From Yamagishiella unicocca (lineage: Eukaryota > Chlorophyta > Chlorophyceae > Chlamydomonadales > Volvocaceae), in NCBI GenBank assembly GCA_003116995.1, contig BDSL01000075.1, positions 310,001 to 374,000 of the forward strand: 64,000 nucleotides of DNA, in the 5' to 3' direction. Below, piece after piece: positions 13,459 through 24,608 of the stretch (position 1 is the first letter of the stretch; each line of letters opens with the position of its first letter). The notes beneath the pieces were generated by a model. That model worked only from the letters and a program-made list of their open reading frames with translations, was not told the DNA's origin and did not search any database. The position numbers and the translations under genes were made by a program.

Positions 13459-13463
13459 TGTAA
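13459..13463 (+). terminator. TGTAA polyadenylation signal for NCAPH2
   Basis: First TGTAA on the plus strand after the NCAPH2 stop codon at 13071. TGTAA is the usual signal in volvocine algae. It would give a ~400-nt 3' UTR running towards the DPH1 stop codon. Confidence 0.55.
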
Positions 13464-13620
13464 ATCCGACGAATATATAGCATGTTTGAAACAATATCCA
13501 CCGATGCCGACTGCATTACCCGTGGCAGCCACGGATTGGGCTCTCCATTACTGGGCAGTCGCTCCCACCGCCTCCAGCCATCGGGCAGGAATGGACTTTA
13601 CCCACTTCCTTAATATCGCG

Positions 13621-16600
13621 TCACTTCTTGTGATAGGAACTATTCCATACGCCCCCGTCTTTGGCGTAGTAATCCATAGGATAAGGTGGTATCACCTCGG
13701 GGTCGCCGCCGTCCACCCCGGAGCCTTCCGCGCCTCCGAGGGTCGACTCCGAGCCGGTAACCGTAGACACGGGCTGCTGCTGCCCCTCCCACCAGCTGGG
13801 CACGACACCCAGGGCCACAAGCGCTTCGTACGGCGTGAGGGTGGGGCGCGAGAACCCCTCGCCCCAGTCGATGGAAAGGCGCGGGCAGGCGATCTGGAGA
13901 GAGCAGTGGCCAAGTTGGGAAGGGCCGGGGGCGTGAGCAGACCAAGACCAGGCCACGTGCCAATGCGCACTTGGCAGTGCGACGAAGGAGCGGGTAATGG
14001 AGACGGAAGGAAATGAATGTGGTCAAGGACAGGGCTCTCGCCTCCTTTCCAACGCCTTTGACCGCACCTGCACGAACGCGTCCAGGTCCGGGAACATGGC
14101 CAGTCGAGGCGGGGAGACCTGAGGGGACGTCACAGCGCCAGCCAGGGGAGATGGGCCGGAGAGATGACCGGCACGAGCAACAACCCACAAGGGCGCCAGC
14201 CATAACACACAGGGAAGCGCTCGCCGCTATTTTTCCTGTTGCACTCAACCCCTCGTGGCACACATGTTTCCAGCCCACCAGCCGCACCTCGGACATGAGC
14301 ATCAGCGTGTACGGTGTGGCCTTATCGGCCAGGTGCCGCTCCAGGGTGGTCAGGATGGCGGGGTTGCCCTGACGCACAGCGCAGGGTCCAGCGGAGGGGC
14401 CACCCACGGGGAGGCGAGGTGGGGTGACGCGCCGACTTAGGGGCATCAGCGATCCCACGGAAGCAGACGGCCACCCCGGGGCCGCATCATCGACCTCCGC
14501 CCATCCCGCGTGATACCCTTCACCTTTGGCTGTTTTCACCGCTCTACCGGTTTATCCTCTACTCCACACACCTGCCGACCGAGCGTCCCCAGCACCACGC
14601 CCCACCGCCGAGCGCCCCGTGCCGCCTCGATGGCGCGACGGCGCACCGCCCGCATGCCTGGCCGGAGGGAAATCGGGTTGTGGAGGAAGGAGGAGGCACA
14701 TGTGAGGCGGTTACAGTAAATTCCGTAATTCCCAGGCAGGCAGTGCTCCGGGTCGGCAGGCAGCGGCATTGCAGTGCCTTACGCTGCACCACCTAGGCCA
14801 TCCCTGCCGTCCTGGCTCCTCTCGCTGCCGCACCTGCATGGTCGTACCGTTCCCGCGTGAAGATCCTGCCGTACGGGTCGTACCGATATGCTGGGATGGT
14901 CGGGTTTGCGATCATGATGGCCTCAAGGTGGAACCTGGCAAGCGCGGGCGAGTGCCGTGGAGAGGGCGTGAAGGGGAATGGCTTATTGGTCGACATCTGA
15001 CTCGCGCGTGGGGAGGAGTGAGAACGCGACGGACCCATGGAAGGTCTCATCCCGGCCCCGCTCCAGACTGCCAAGCGCCGCAACCTCTTTCTCCGCTTCC
15101 TCTGGGCCCCCTCCCCTCTTCCCCTGGCCACCTCCACTATACATCTATCCACCAACCCACCCACATGCATCCACATATGCACCCAGCACCCACCGGCCGT
15201 CCGATAAGAACACGATGGCGTCCGCGGTGGCGGGGTCCACCACGGGTGCCGTGCAGCCCAGAACCTCCCCTGGGGACAGCGGCTTGCACTTGGGCACGGC
15301 GAGGGAGGGGAACTTGGGCGCCAGCCGCTGCCGCGCCAGCTGCACGGCGGACGCGAACTGGATGGTCCCTGCGGGGCCAGAAGGGGCGGCGCCGACGATG
15401 ATCCTTCACCCTCGCCCTCAACACCGGTATCCAACTTACCCACAAACAATCGCCCATCCTCAACATCTGCCTACACCTTTCTTCCCCTGACACGACCCCT
15501 CTTCAAAATCCCTCTCCCGGCCGCACTCTATCACTGTGGCCCCCAGCGCCCTCCCACGTCTCCCTAACCGGTTTCCTAGGTAGTGCCGACCTACGGGCTT
15601 TCCTGACGCCCAGCCTTGAAACGCGCGTTCAAACCTCCTCTAGCCAGTATCGATAGTTCTTCCCCTCCTTTGTCGGTCCAAGGGTCCCGCCTCCCCGCCG
15701 CCTCCCCCTCCCCGCCGACTGCCCCCCCCCCTGCACGGCCACCTACCCACCCGCCAGCACCAGCCTGGTCCCCGGCTCCGGGAAGTTGAGTTTGACGCTC
15801 TCCACCAAGTGATCCACATCCACAGCGATGTCCACGAACACGTAGAGGCACGGCAGCCCCGTCACATCCACCGGCACCAGGCAGGAGTGGCCGTAGTGAA
15901 CCAGGAAGTCGGCGCCCAGGGCGGCGGCCGAGTAGTCGTCGATGCAGCAGGCGCCGTACGTCACGTCGCCCATCACCAGCGTGTGCTGCACGCCTGCGGA
16001 GGAGGGAGGGAAGGGCAGGGCGGCGGCGCAGGCTGGGAGGCGGAGGCGGGAGGGCGATGCGCCCTCGTTAGGCGCCCGGCGGTCTGCCATGGGGGACAAC
16101 CGAGGACAACCGAGGACAGCTTGGAGCAGCCCGCGCGGGAGCAGCCCACCAAGGAACGACACACGTGAACGCACGCATGGACTGCTTCGGATAACTAGCC
16201 CGCGCGTGCCCTCGCGCCCGCACCTGCGAACGTCTCGAGTATGTCCGCTATGACACACGCGTACATCTGCAGTCCCTCGGGGAACTGCAGTGCAACGGTG
16301 CGCACCCCCGCCTGGCGCAGGCGCCACACCGTCTTGTGAATTTCAAAATTATAGTTGGCGGGCAGCACGGCAATCGCCTGGTTGAGCTGCTCGTTGTGAA
16401 GGATGTCATCGGGCACCTGCTGGCGGACAAAGCGCTTCACTCCGCCGGCACCGGTTCCGGAGCTGTTGGTGCTGGTGGTGGTGTTGGCGGTGGCGTGGGG
16501 GACGATGGCGGCGGAGGCTGCGGCGGCAGAGGACGTATGGTGGGTTTGTGAGGAGGGAGAGGGTCAAGGGTGGTGTGAAGGGCGTGCGATTTGGGGTAGT

Positions 16601-16781
16601 GTGGGCGTGTAGCAGAGGAAGGCGGGGCTGATGGGGCAAATGTGTTGAGATGCGCCAGTCGTTCGTAGAGCTCGTAGGCGTTTACGTTGTTGTTGTTGTT
16701 GTTGTTGTTTAGTTACCCACTTCCAGCCTGCGCTCCGGAGAAGCGCCTTGCTTCGTCCTCCGGCGGCGCACCGTCGCCCAT
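13621..16781 (-). CDS. DPH1: Diphthamide biosynthesis protein 1 (2-(3-amino-3-carboxypropyl)histidine synthase subunit 1)
   Basis: Radical iron-sulfur enzyme that with DPH2 adds a 3-amino-3-carboxypropyl group from SAM to a histidine of elongation factor 2, the first step of diphthamide synthesis in the cytosol. Exons (minus): 16721-16781, 16224-16517, 15751-15993, 15194-15368, 14834-14934, 14572-14657, 14288-14368, 14068-14118, 13621-13893, all in phase; ~454 residues, normal for the family. Landmarks: [80 protein letters not shown] and [18 protein letters not shown]. The three cysteines expected to hold the 4Fe-4S cluster (in GACC, VLGC and IACP) are all present. The exact donor and acceptor of the first intron are uncertain; that intron holds a short GTT microsatellite. 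Tail: a Gly/Ser-rich insert before PPYPMDYYA. Confidence 0.93.
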
Positions 16782-17953
16782 CGTGAAGGTGCTCCGATGT
16801 TATTGGCACCTTCTATGTAATGCGATGAACTACTTAAGCGTGTCTAATTCCAACCTACGAATGCTGCCGCAGCTTCGCTTCGCTGTGATGTAACGGTAAC
16901 CCGAAATGACTGTGGATTGACACGATAAGGCGACATCAGCGACATATCCTGAACGTTTCACATCATAAATATAAGTCAGTTACTGCAACGGAAGGCTCAA
17001 CATGCTCCGAAACATCAAGTGCTGTACATTCTACTCCACGCATAAACACGGTAAGCTCTGACAGCATCCCCTACGCGCGATTCGATCATCACTATACAAC
17101 TAACGCCGGGATATACAGGAAGGATGGTGCGAACCTTAAAGCACTTCACACAACCCTGCCGCGCACATGCATGAAGCCCGCCTGCGGTTCGGTGAGCGGT
17201 GGTTACGCGCAGGGTATAGTTACTTTGATCCCGTCCACCATGTCAAAGGGGCGCCTTTTCCTCTTCTATGCACCAGAACGGGACGCACTACAGCGGCCTT
17301 TCCCAACTAAGCAACGAAATAATCTACCCTTCTGCGCAGCGTCTGCGCCGAATGCGCTAGATCAAATATAGGATCACCGTTCGTGTGCAGCCTGGTGCAG
17401 CGTGCTGGGTTTGAAATTGTTTGGAAGGGTTGTGTAGCCGTGCGCTTGCGAGCAGATTCACTTGACTTGGCTTTGGACCTTCTCCATGTGACGTTTCGCC
17501 ACGTGCGGCGCGCATGAAACTTCGATGGAAGGGAAGTCGATGCCAGGCTGTGGCCGTGGACGGACAAAGCACTTTGATGCTGACATGCCGAAACGCTTCA
17601 CTCACAAAAAAAGAACATTAGGCGTTGATTTTATCTTTTGTTATCAGTTATTTGCCTCTGAGGCCACCATAACCTGGCACTGGTTGCACTGGCGATGACT
17701 TGTTTCATGGCAACGATTACTACCGGAGCAACGTTACACAACCCTAATGACTTCCATCTTCTGGCAGTCTACTCACGTTGCACCGAGTTTATGCATACAT
17801 AAACAAAGCACTCAGCAAGCATACTGTATGCCTGCCTTCAGTGAACCAACGACTACGCGACGACACACCAAGCGACATAAGATTCCAATCAGCATACGTC
17901 TCACTCTGCCATTTTTACTACACGCCTTCTTCTTTTTACGCCGAGCCGAGGCT
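16782..17953. promoter_or_regulatory. Divergent spacer between DPH1 and the dioxygenase gene
   Basis: This 1.17-kb AT-richer spacer lies between start codons of divergently read genes and should hold both promoters. I see no further gene, RNA gene or repeat array in it. Confidence 0.5.
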
Positions 17954-20118
17954 ATGGCGCAGCAGTGCAGCACATCGGGCCGAATGCCCACCGTCTTTTT
18001 GCCACACGGAGGCGGACCAATGCCGCTTCTTGGCGTCGCAAGCCAGGCATCTCTCACAACATATCTCAAGGGCGTATCCAAGACCCTGCCAAAGCCCAAA
18101 GCTATCCTCGCCGTGACTGCGCACTGGGAGGTTAGTACGGGGCAACGGCGAGCGAGCTGCGGGCTGCTATGAAGGGACGCCGAGGCGAAGTGACATCGTC
18201 ACAAGTACGGTCGAGAGGAAGCCTGTGACCATACTGCCACTGCGGTGTAGCCCGCCTGCGCCCAGCTGCCCCCACGAGACCCCTTGGCTGAAAATCCGAG
18301 ATCCGTGCAGCAGACCCTGATCCAGCGACAACCCCCGTCCTCTCCCCTCTTCCCCCCCCCGCTGCCGCAGGCGGACAAGGTCATGGTGAGCACTGCATCG
18401 CAGCCGACCATGTTGTACGACTACTATGGCTTCCCGCCTGAGGTGCGCCCACATGGCGAATCCAGATCCAAATTTCGGCTCGGGGGCTACTACACTACAC
18501 CCAGCAGCCGCCAGCCCCAACCAGGGCATTGCGGCTGTCCTGCAACTATGCAGCACCTCTGCACCGATACCCCCGCTCCCCTGCCGCGCCCTGCCCTGCG
18601 TCCCCCGCCACCACCACCGCCATCCCCCACCTCCTCACCCCCGCCCACACACACACTTCCCCCTCCGTGGCCAACAGGTCCAGCTCACCCCGCGTCGCAC
18701 GAACCCCAATCCCTTCCCCCAACGGGTTTTCTCTCCACTCCCCACGTCCCCAACCCCTGCCCTCCCCTCCCTCCTCCTTCTCTCTCCCTCCCCGCCAGGC
18801 CTACCAGCTGCGCTACCCTGCTCCTGGATCACCCCAGGTGGCGCAGCGAGCACTCACGCTGCTTGCGGATGCCGGCATTCCCGCGGCTCCGGACGTTGCT
18901 CGCGGGTACGACCACGGAACCTTCGTCCCCCTCATGCTGGCGTTCCCAGAGGCCACCGTGCCCGTGGTTCAGATGTCGCTGCTCAAGTCGATGGACCCGA
19001 GGTGGGTTGGAGGGCGGTTGGCGGTTGGGGATCGTTGGTGGTTGATGGGTTGGCCCCCAGGTGTGTTGGATTATTGGGGTGGTTGAACTCTTCCGCTGCT
19101 GCCGTCTTACAACCCTCGTGCAGGTCCCATATGGCGATTGGCGCTGCGTTGGCGCCGCTGCGGGACGAGGGGGTGCTCATCGTGTGCAGCGGCATGAGCT
19201 TCCACAACATGGCCGTCTTCCAGCAGAGCGGCTTCGGCATGAACGGCGGAGCCAAGAAGTACAAGCCCAGCGAGGTGGGTCCACAGAGGACTGAATTGGA
19301 TTGGATTTAATTGGATTGGATTGGATTGGGTTCAGAAGTCGCGGTCTGCGCGAGACGTCGAACCTCAGGGCAGCCTTTCGCCCCGAGTCGCGGCCCTCTC
19401 CTCACCCCCGGTCGCCTCGCAGATACGCCGATGCAGTGCTGCGGCTACACCAGCCTCCTTCCCCTTTCTCTCCTTAACATGCACCCTTACGAGCAGTCGC
19501 CTCCTTGCCCCTCGCCCGCGGCGCCTCCCGCTTGGCACTCTCACTGCCTTGCCCCGCCCGCCTCCTCCTCTCAACGGCCCCCCCTCCGCAGGATTTCGAC
19601 AGCTGGCTGCAGCAGGCGGTCACGGGCTCTGCTGGTGCTGGCCGCGCCCAGCAGCTGGCGGTGTGGGCCAAGGCGCCTGGAGCTCGGGAGGTGAGCCAGC
19701 CCCGGCAGGGGGCAGCAGGGGGCGCTTAGGAGACGAGTGTTGGTCATATGAGGATAGGGGGTACCAGCGGCGGTGGGGTGCTCAATCACAAACAGCCTCC
19801 GCTGGCCTAGCTTTGCCTTCTTCGATGACTCGCCTCCTTGCGCTTCATGCACCGAGGGGGCAAAATGTCTGCGGTCAAACCGGACCATACCAAGCTCCGG
19901 ATCTCGTGCCCATCCCCTCGCCTGCGCCAACGGGTTTCGTCTCAACCCTTTCCTGCCTGCGCGCTTTCCCTCCGCCCTGGTATCAGTCGCACCCCCGGGA
20001 GGAGCACCTCATACCGCTGATGGTGGCGGCGGGCGCGGCCGGGCAGGACCGGGCCCGCACCGACTACAGCGATTCGCTGATGGGCACCCGCGTATCCGGC
20101 TTCGTGTTCGGGGCCTAG
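17954..20118 (+). CDS. LigB/DODA-type extradiol ring-cleavage dioxygenase
   Basis: Member of the LigB family, which includes plant 4,5-DOPA dioxygenase and bacterial YgiD. These are non-heme iron or zinc enzymes that open catechol rings. Exons: 17954-18130, 18371-18442, 18799-19001, 19124-19274, 19592-19690, 19987-20118, phase-consistent, 277 residues, a normal length. Metal and active-site histidines are visible in FLPHGGGPMPL, AVTAHWE, YDHGTFVPLML, CSGMSFHNM and EEHLIPLMVAAGAA. YDYYGFPPE is also typical. The start MAQQCSTSGR is chosen because it directly precedes the conserved MPTVFLPHGGG strand; upstream in-frame codons exist but look non-coding. Substrate unknown: outside betalain-making plants, family members mostly have no established role. 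No targeting peptide is obvious. Confidence 0.92.
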
Positions 20119-20210
20119 GTGTCTGGACTGCATCACATCTCCGCAATGAAGTCCTGCTTTAAGGCGGCTGTTTACGACTGGCATTCTGGTACGGCATATT
20201 TGTGTTCGTA

Positions 20211-20215
20211 TGTAA
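20211..20215 (+). terminator. TGTAA polyadenylation signal of the dioxygenase gene
   Basis: TGTAA lies 93 bp after the stop codon at 20118, the only copy close by on this strand. Confidence 0.6.
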
Positions 20216-20905
20216 AATGAGGCGCTTGCTATGTGTTGAGATGCTATGGCTGTCGTGCTGATCATTGTGATGCGTGGTGTGTGTGGGTGTGTTACCACTC
20301 CACGGTGGTAGTCTGCGGTTCGTTGGCATTCATCCCGCGGCTGAGGGGGTCACGGCAGCTCAGGGCGGGCGCTGGCCACACTCTCGCGCGAACATTAATG
20401 TACGGCAGCCTTTCGGACGAGCACCTGGTCACGCAGCAGCTCGGAGCACCGCAGGTGTGCTCGACCGCTGCTCATCGTTGGGTCGGTTCTCGCCGGGCAG
20501 TCCCGGAGCGGCGATTTTACTTTTACAGAGGTTGGAGTCGCGGCGAGTGTACTTGCACATGTATGTTTCAACTGTGTTCATACTGACCGCGCTGCGCCGT
20601 CGTACAATGACCGCAATGCCACGCCTCATTCGTCGGCTCAGTGGGGGGTTGCGCCCAGCCGCTTTGGACAGCACCCTCCACGCGTGATGATGTTTAGTGC
20701 GTTTCTGGTGGGTTATGGCTGGGCGGGCACACGGCCCTAGCCGTGTGGACTGTCGGCTGAACGGCAAGGGCCCTGAGGATGACTTCAGTACAAATCCGAG
20801 GTGGATCACATGTAAAACCTCAAGCAGCCTTCTCTAGGGCAGCTCAAGCAACCGTATGATGGTCCGCCCGCCGTTGCACAATCTCAGACACCGGGGTGAT
20901 GCGGC

Positions 20906-22248
20906 TCAGGGGTCCAGGGGGGCCACGTGCACAAACACGATCCGGGCCGCCTCCGGATCCACGTAGATCCACTCGCGTCCGCTGCGGATCATCGCCTGGC
21001 CGCCTTCGCTGGTCCAGTACCTGTCCACCGGCAGAGGGCCAGGAAGGGCGCAAAGTGGTGGCCAGCAATGGTTGCAGTGCTAGCCCGACAAAAACCCGGG
21101 GAGCGTTAGCATTCCGGGTGAAATCCCCTTCTCTTTCCGACCCCTCCGTTGCAGCTGTTGCAGCCATCGAGCCACGCCGACCCACCTCACGAACTCCACC
21201 GCCACCTTCACGGCCTCGGGGCGTGGCTCCGAGCTGTCCACCACCCGCAAGGAGCTCACCTCCCACCGCACGTCCGGGAACCTGTCGGGGAAGGGTGCAG
21301 AGGAAGCGAGAGGGCAGGGGGGACAGGAGGGCAGGGTTAGGGTGCGCCATAGGACGCCACAGTACGTCGGCGGAGTACCGGTAGTCAGGTGGCTGGCAGT
21401 TGGAGCGCATGGTGGCAGTGACCGATGGCGGGCGGCCGGGGCAGGGGCAAAGGCCGGAAGGTGGCGGGCTGTGGGTGCCTTGCCCCCATGGGTAGGGCCC
21501 TAGGGGGACCATGACGGCGCCCCGTCCTTGCTGTCGCCACCCATGCACCTCAGTCGCCACGGGCCTGCCCTCCTGGTCAGCGTCTTGTACTGTGCGCCCC
21601 GCGCTGCCATTATTTCCAAACCCGGTCCTCCCCCCCAAAACGTCTGTTCTAAACGTTTTTTTCTGGGATCCACGGGTCTTCCTCGAACCCCCCAGCCCTC
21701 CTGTGCGAACGGATCGCTACACCAGCACCGCGGCCTAACTCCCAGCCGCTCCGCCGCCCTACTTCGCGAAGAAGCCGTCCATCATCTGTTGGATTGCTCC
21801 GAGACCCTCACACGTGGTGCCCAGGGCGTCGCTGCGGTATGCCCCGTCAGCGGCGAAGAGTGAGTAGACCTGGTCGGGAAGCGGGGGAGGCGGGGGTCGT
21901 GATGGCCGGGACTGTACTGCCAGCAGCCGTGGGGTTGGCGTTGGTGGTGGCGTTGGGGGCTTCGATGAAGGCGGTATGTGTGGCCTGGACGCCCTAACTC
22001 TCCCACCATCACTCACTAGCACCCGTGAATGCGCACTCACGGTTGGGTGGCGGCGGTGCTGACCCACCAGGTCCCACCTGGTCCAGGGAGGACGAAACGG
22101 ATAGCCGCATGTAGTCGGCGGCCACCGCCAGCGCCGTTTCATGCCGCTGCTGTTGCTGCTGCTCCTCCGGCAGAGAGGCCTCCGGGCCGTGACCTGCCGC
22201 TGCGGCCGCCGCTGCCCCCAGTCGCGGTGCCGCCGGCAGTGTCACCAT
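20906..22248 (-). CDS. SnoaL-like / NTF2-fold protein
   Basis: Small protein of 162 residues built from exons 22078-22248, 21763-21869, 21186-21281 and 20906-21020 (minus), all in phase. After a low-complexity Ala-rich and Gln-rich N-terminus (~45 residues) comes one cone-shaped alpha+beta domain: VYSLFAADGAYRSDALG, EGLGAIQQMMDGFFAKFPD, then strands WEVSSLRVVDSS, AVKVAVEFVRYW and WIYVDPEAARIVFVHV. This is the SnoaL/NTF2-like pattern of a helix, a 'fate' segment with EG..I, and antiparallel strands. Family members bind or isomerise small ligands, or act as scaffolds. No catalytic residue can be assigned here. It converges with the dioxygenase gene and diverges from the next gene. Confidence 0.72.
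21604..21699 (-). repeat. Dispersed intronic repeat, copy B (SnoaL-like gene intron)
   Basis: Reverse-complement match to the repeats at 2985-3066 and 53698-53774: blocks AAAACGTCTGTTCTAAACG and CCACGGGTCTTCCTCGAACC are shared. It lies in intron 21282-21762, in sense orientation relative to its host gene. Confidence 0.6.
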
Positions 22249-22845
22249 GTTGGTTAACGCGCTGTGTATGCCCGGGTGCGAGAAAGGGAGTTACATGTAG
22301 TGCTCTTGGGGAGCTGCAACTGTCGTAGCTAACACACTGTTTTCCTCGAAAGCGCGCAGGTTTCGGGGCAATTGTCAGATATACCGGTGTGTGTGGGGAG
22401 CGGTCGCCGACGCTCAGCGGCTACGGACGGGCGTGGTCAGAGTTGGAGACCTACGTGCGGTGCGGCCACGAGGATGTGCCATGCCAAGCGAGACGTTGCT
22501 CCTGGGCCAAGCTGCCTAATGCCTGTGGCCGTGAGGAGATGCGATGTTTCGTTGGCAGGAGCCTGAGCTGCGGCCGCAGCAGCACCGCGTGGCTGTGGAG
22601 CACGGCAGCAACACGCGACATGCCCAGCGTCAGGACATCCAGGCAGCGCTGTAAGTCAAAGGCTATAGGAGAATAATTGTACGGGTTGATGACCCTAACG
22701 TCGCCATTACGGGCGCCACATGAGGGGGTATGCCCGTACTGAACATGCAGTCATCACCAAAATTCCGGATAATGATCACATGCCCTTTAAATAGAATTTG
22801 AAAAATTTATTATTTAGCAGGTACTTTGCTAAGTGCAGGACGGCA
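22249..22845. promoter_or_regulatory. Divergent spacer between the SnoaL-like and WW-like genes
   Basis: These 597 bp become AT-rich towards the plus-strand gene, with a TTTAAATAG box at about 22786, some 60 bp before that gene's ATG. That box is a candidate TATA element. No other feature seen. Confidence 0.4.
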
Positions 22846-24263
22846 ATGGCTCTAGCGCGAACACTCTCACGGCGCGCCGCGTCCCTGATGCCTCTAGCGC
22901 CAAGATGCATACGAAACATTCAACAAGATAGCACAGAGACGGCCAAATCGCCCGGCGTGGTAGAAGATGACGCGCCGAGCACGTCATCAGGCCCGTCGTT
23001 AGGCTGGTTACGCGGCCCAGAAGCCAATAAGCCGAATAAGTCCATCCTGGAGGAATGGGAAGAAATTCGGGATCCGCAGACGGGCGCTATCGCCTGGCGC
23101 AGCTTGATGACGGGTACGGGCTTGCGTCATAGTCTGCACGTACCACGGTGTAGGCAGGCCTGCTTGCGGGGGTACGCGTGGATCGTCTGTGGCTGTCCGG
23201 TGTGGCGGTTCGTTCCGGCCGTCAAGCTTACCTACCTAGTGTTGCGTCCCTACGGAAACGGGATAAGCAGTGGCGGAGCAGATGCTTGTTTACGCCATCG
23301 CGAGAAGGGCTGTCTTGATGGAGCGCTGAGCCGCGAGACTCCCCGGACTGTTTGTGCTGTTCGTGTGTGCTGCTGCGCTGTCTGCCACGGCGGTCGCACC
23401 ACACGCCGCGACCGATACCCGGGGTCGGACATGCGACGGGTGCGGCCTGCTTCTGACCCAGGATTTGCGTGCTGCGCCCTGCAACCTCCCCTTACCAATA
23501 GGGGAAGCGACGGTTCCCGGGGCGCCTAAGCCCGACACATGGCTTGAGGTAATTGAGATGCGCCGCACTTGGACGAATTGCGCCTGAAAGAATGGGCGCA
23601 TAGGATCTGGCCTGGCATGCGCTGCTGGCCTTGTCTTGCAGCAGTCGAGGGATCCATAGGCAAGATTGCTCGTTGGTAAATCCTCATGCCGCCGTGTCCC
23701 TCTCCCAACCGACAGGTCGTGGACAAGAGGACGGGGCTTATCTATTACTGGTGCAAACGGACAGGTGTGCAGTTTTCGATGGCGGTGATGGCCTCCAGGA
23801 ATAGATGTTGCGATGAAGCAATTCTACCTAGGCTTGTACTTGTTGACTGCATTCTGCCTAGGGTCCGCCTCCATTGCATGTTGAAGACCTTGTGCCACCG
23901 GGTTTACCACATTGTAATGCATGAATACATGTGCTCATTCTTCTGACTCGGGCAACAATTTCACCGTAATCTAGGTGCCTAAAACAAACGCCCTTGCCTT
24001 GCACGGAAGTGGTAGTGCATTCTAAGGCATTCCGCTCCTTATGAAAACTTGCAGGCGACACGACTGTTCTGGGGGAGCCGAAGCCAGGCCCATACGGAAG
24101 GAAAGCGCAGATAGATCCCGATGAGCTGGAACTTGACGATGGTCGGGGACGAGTCAAGGAGGCGGAGGGTCCCAGCCTTATGCGGCTCGTTGCAAACCCA
24201 CTAGTTATTGGCGTGTCGCTGATGGCCATTGTAGGGATAGCGTACGAAACCATCTTCAAGTAA
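22846..24263 (+). CDS. Small tail-anchored protein with two WW-like repeats, probably mitochondrial; family unknown
   Basis: I do not recognise the family. Exons 22846-23113, 23502-23548, 23716-23764 and 24055-24263 join in phase to 190 residues. The first ~27 residues (MALARTLSRRAASLMPLAPR) are basic and lack acids, like a mitochondrial presequence. Residues ~70-140 hold two short related units: RDPQTGAIAWRSLMTGEAT and VDKRTGLIYYWCKRTGDTT. Both follow a D-x-x-T-G-x-I-x-x-W/Y-x-x-x-T-G pattern seen in WW-type beta sheets, and each precedes a Gly/Pro-rich linker. The C-terminus is a single hydrophobic helix (NPLVIGVSLMAIVGIAYE) ending FK, suiting an inner-membrane anchor. Exon 2 (47 nt) was placed by phase and by continuity of the repeat. 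Could be an accessory respiratory-complex subunit; that is a guess. Confidence 0.7.
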
Positions 24264-24469
24264 ATGGGGACAAGAGGTAAATGTTCAGTTTGGCAAGAAT
24301 GATAACTGTTCAGCCTGGCAAGAATCCTAGCTGACGCGAAGCGGATAGAGCTAGGAATATGCTGGACGTCACGGCGGACCTCGCGCCAAAAACCTATGTA
24401 CGAATCTCGTTCAGACCGCGCACTCGTTTCTCTTGTGCTTGCTGCCGATCTGAAGAGCTGATGCAGAAC

Positions 24470-24474
24470 TGTAA
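24470..24474 (+). terminator. TGTAA polyadenylation signal of the WW-like gene
   Basis: First TGTAA after the stop codon at 24263, about 210 bp downstream and ahead of the SAE1 start. Confidence 0.5.
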
Positions 24475-24581
24475 ACGATTGGTGCTGCAGTAGATGCGTT
24501 TCTGCACGCCGAGATACTATCAAGCTACCTTTTGACTCTCCCTGTTTCCAAGCAGAACGTTCATATTATACCACAATTTTG

Positions 24582-24590
24582 TATATAAAT
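24582..24590 (+). promoter_or_regulatory. TATA-like box just before the SAE1 start codon
   Basis: TATATAAAT ends only 18 bp before the ATG at 24609. If it is a true TATA box, transcription would begin at or near the start codon, giving an extremely short leader. Confidence 0.45.
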
Positions 24591-24608
24591 AGTCTCTGCT
24601 TCCGCACG

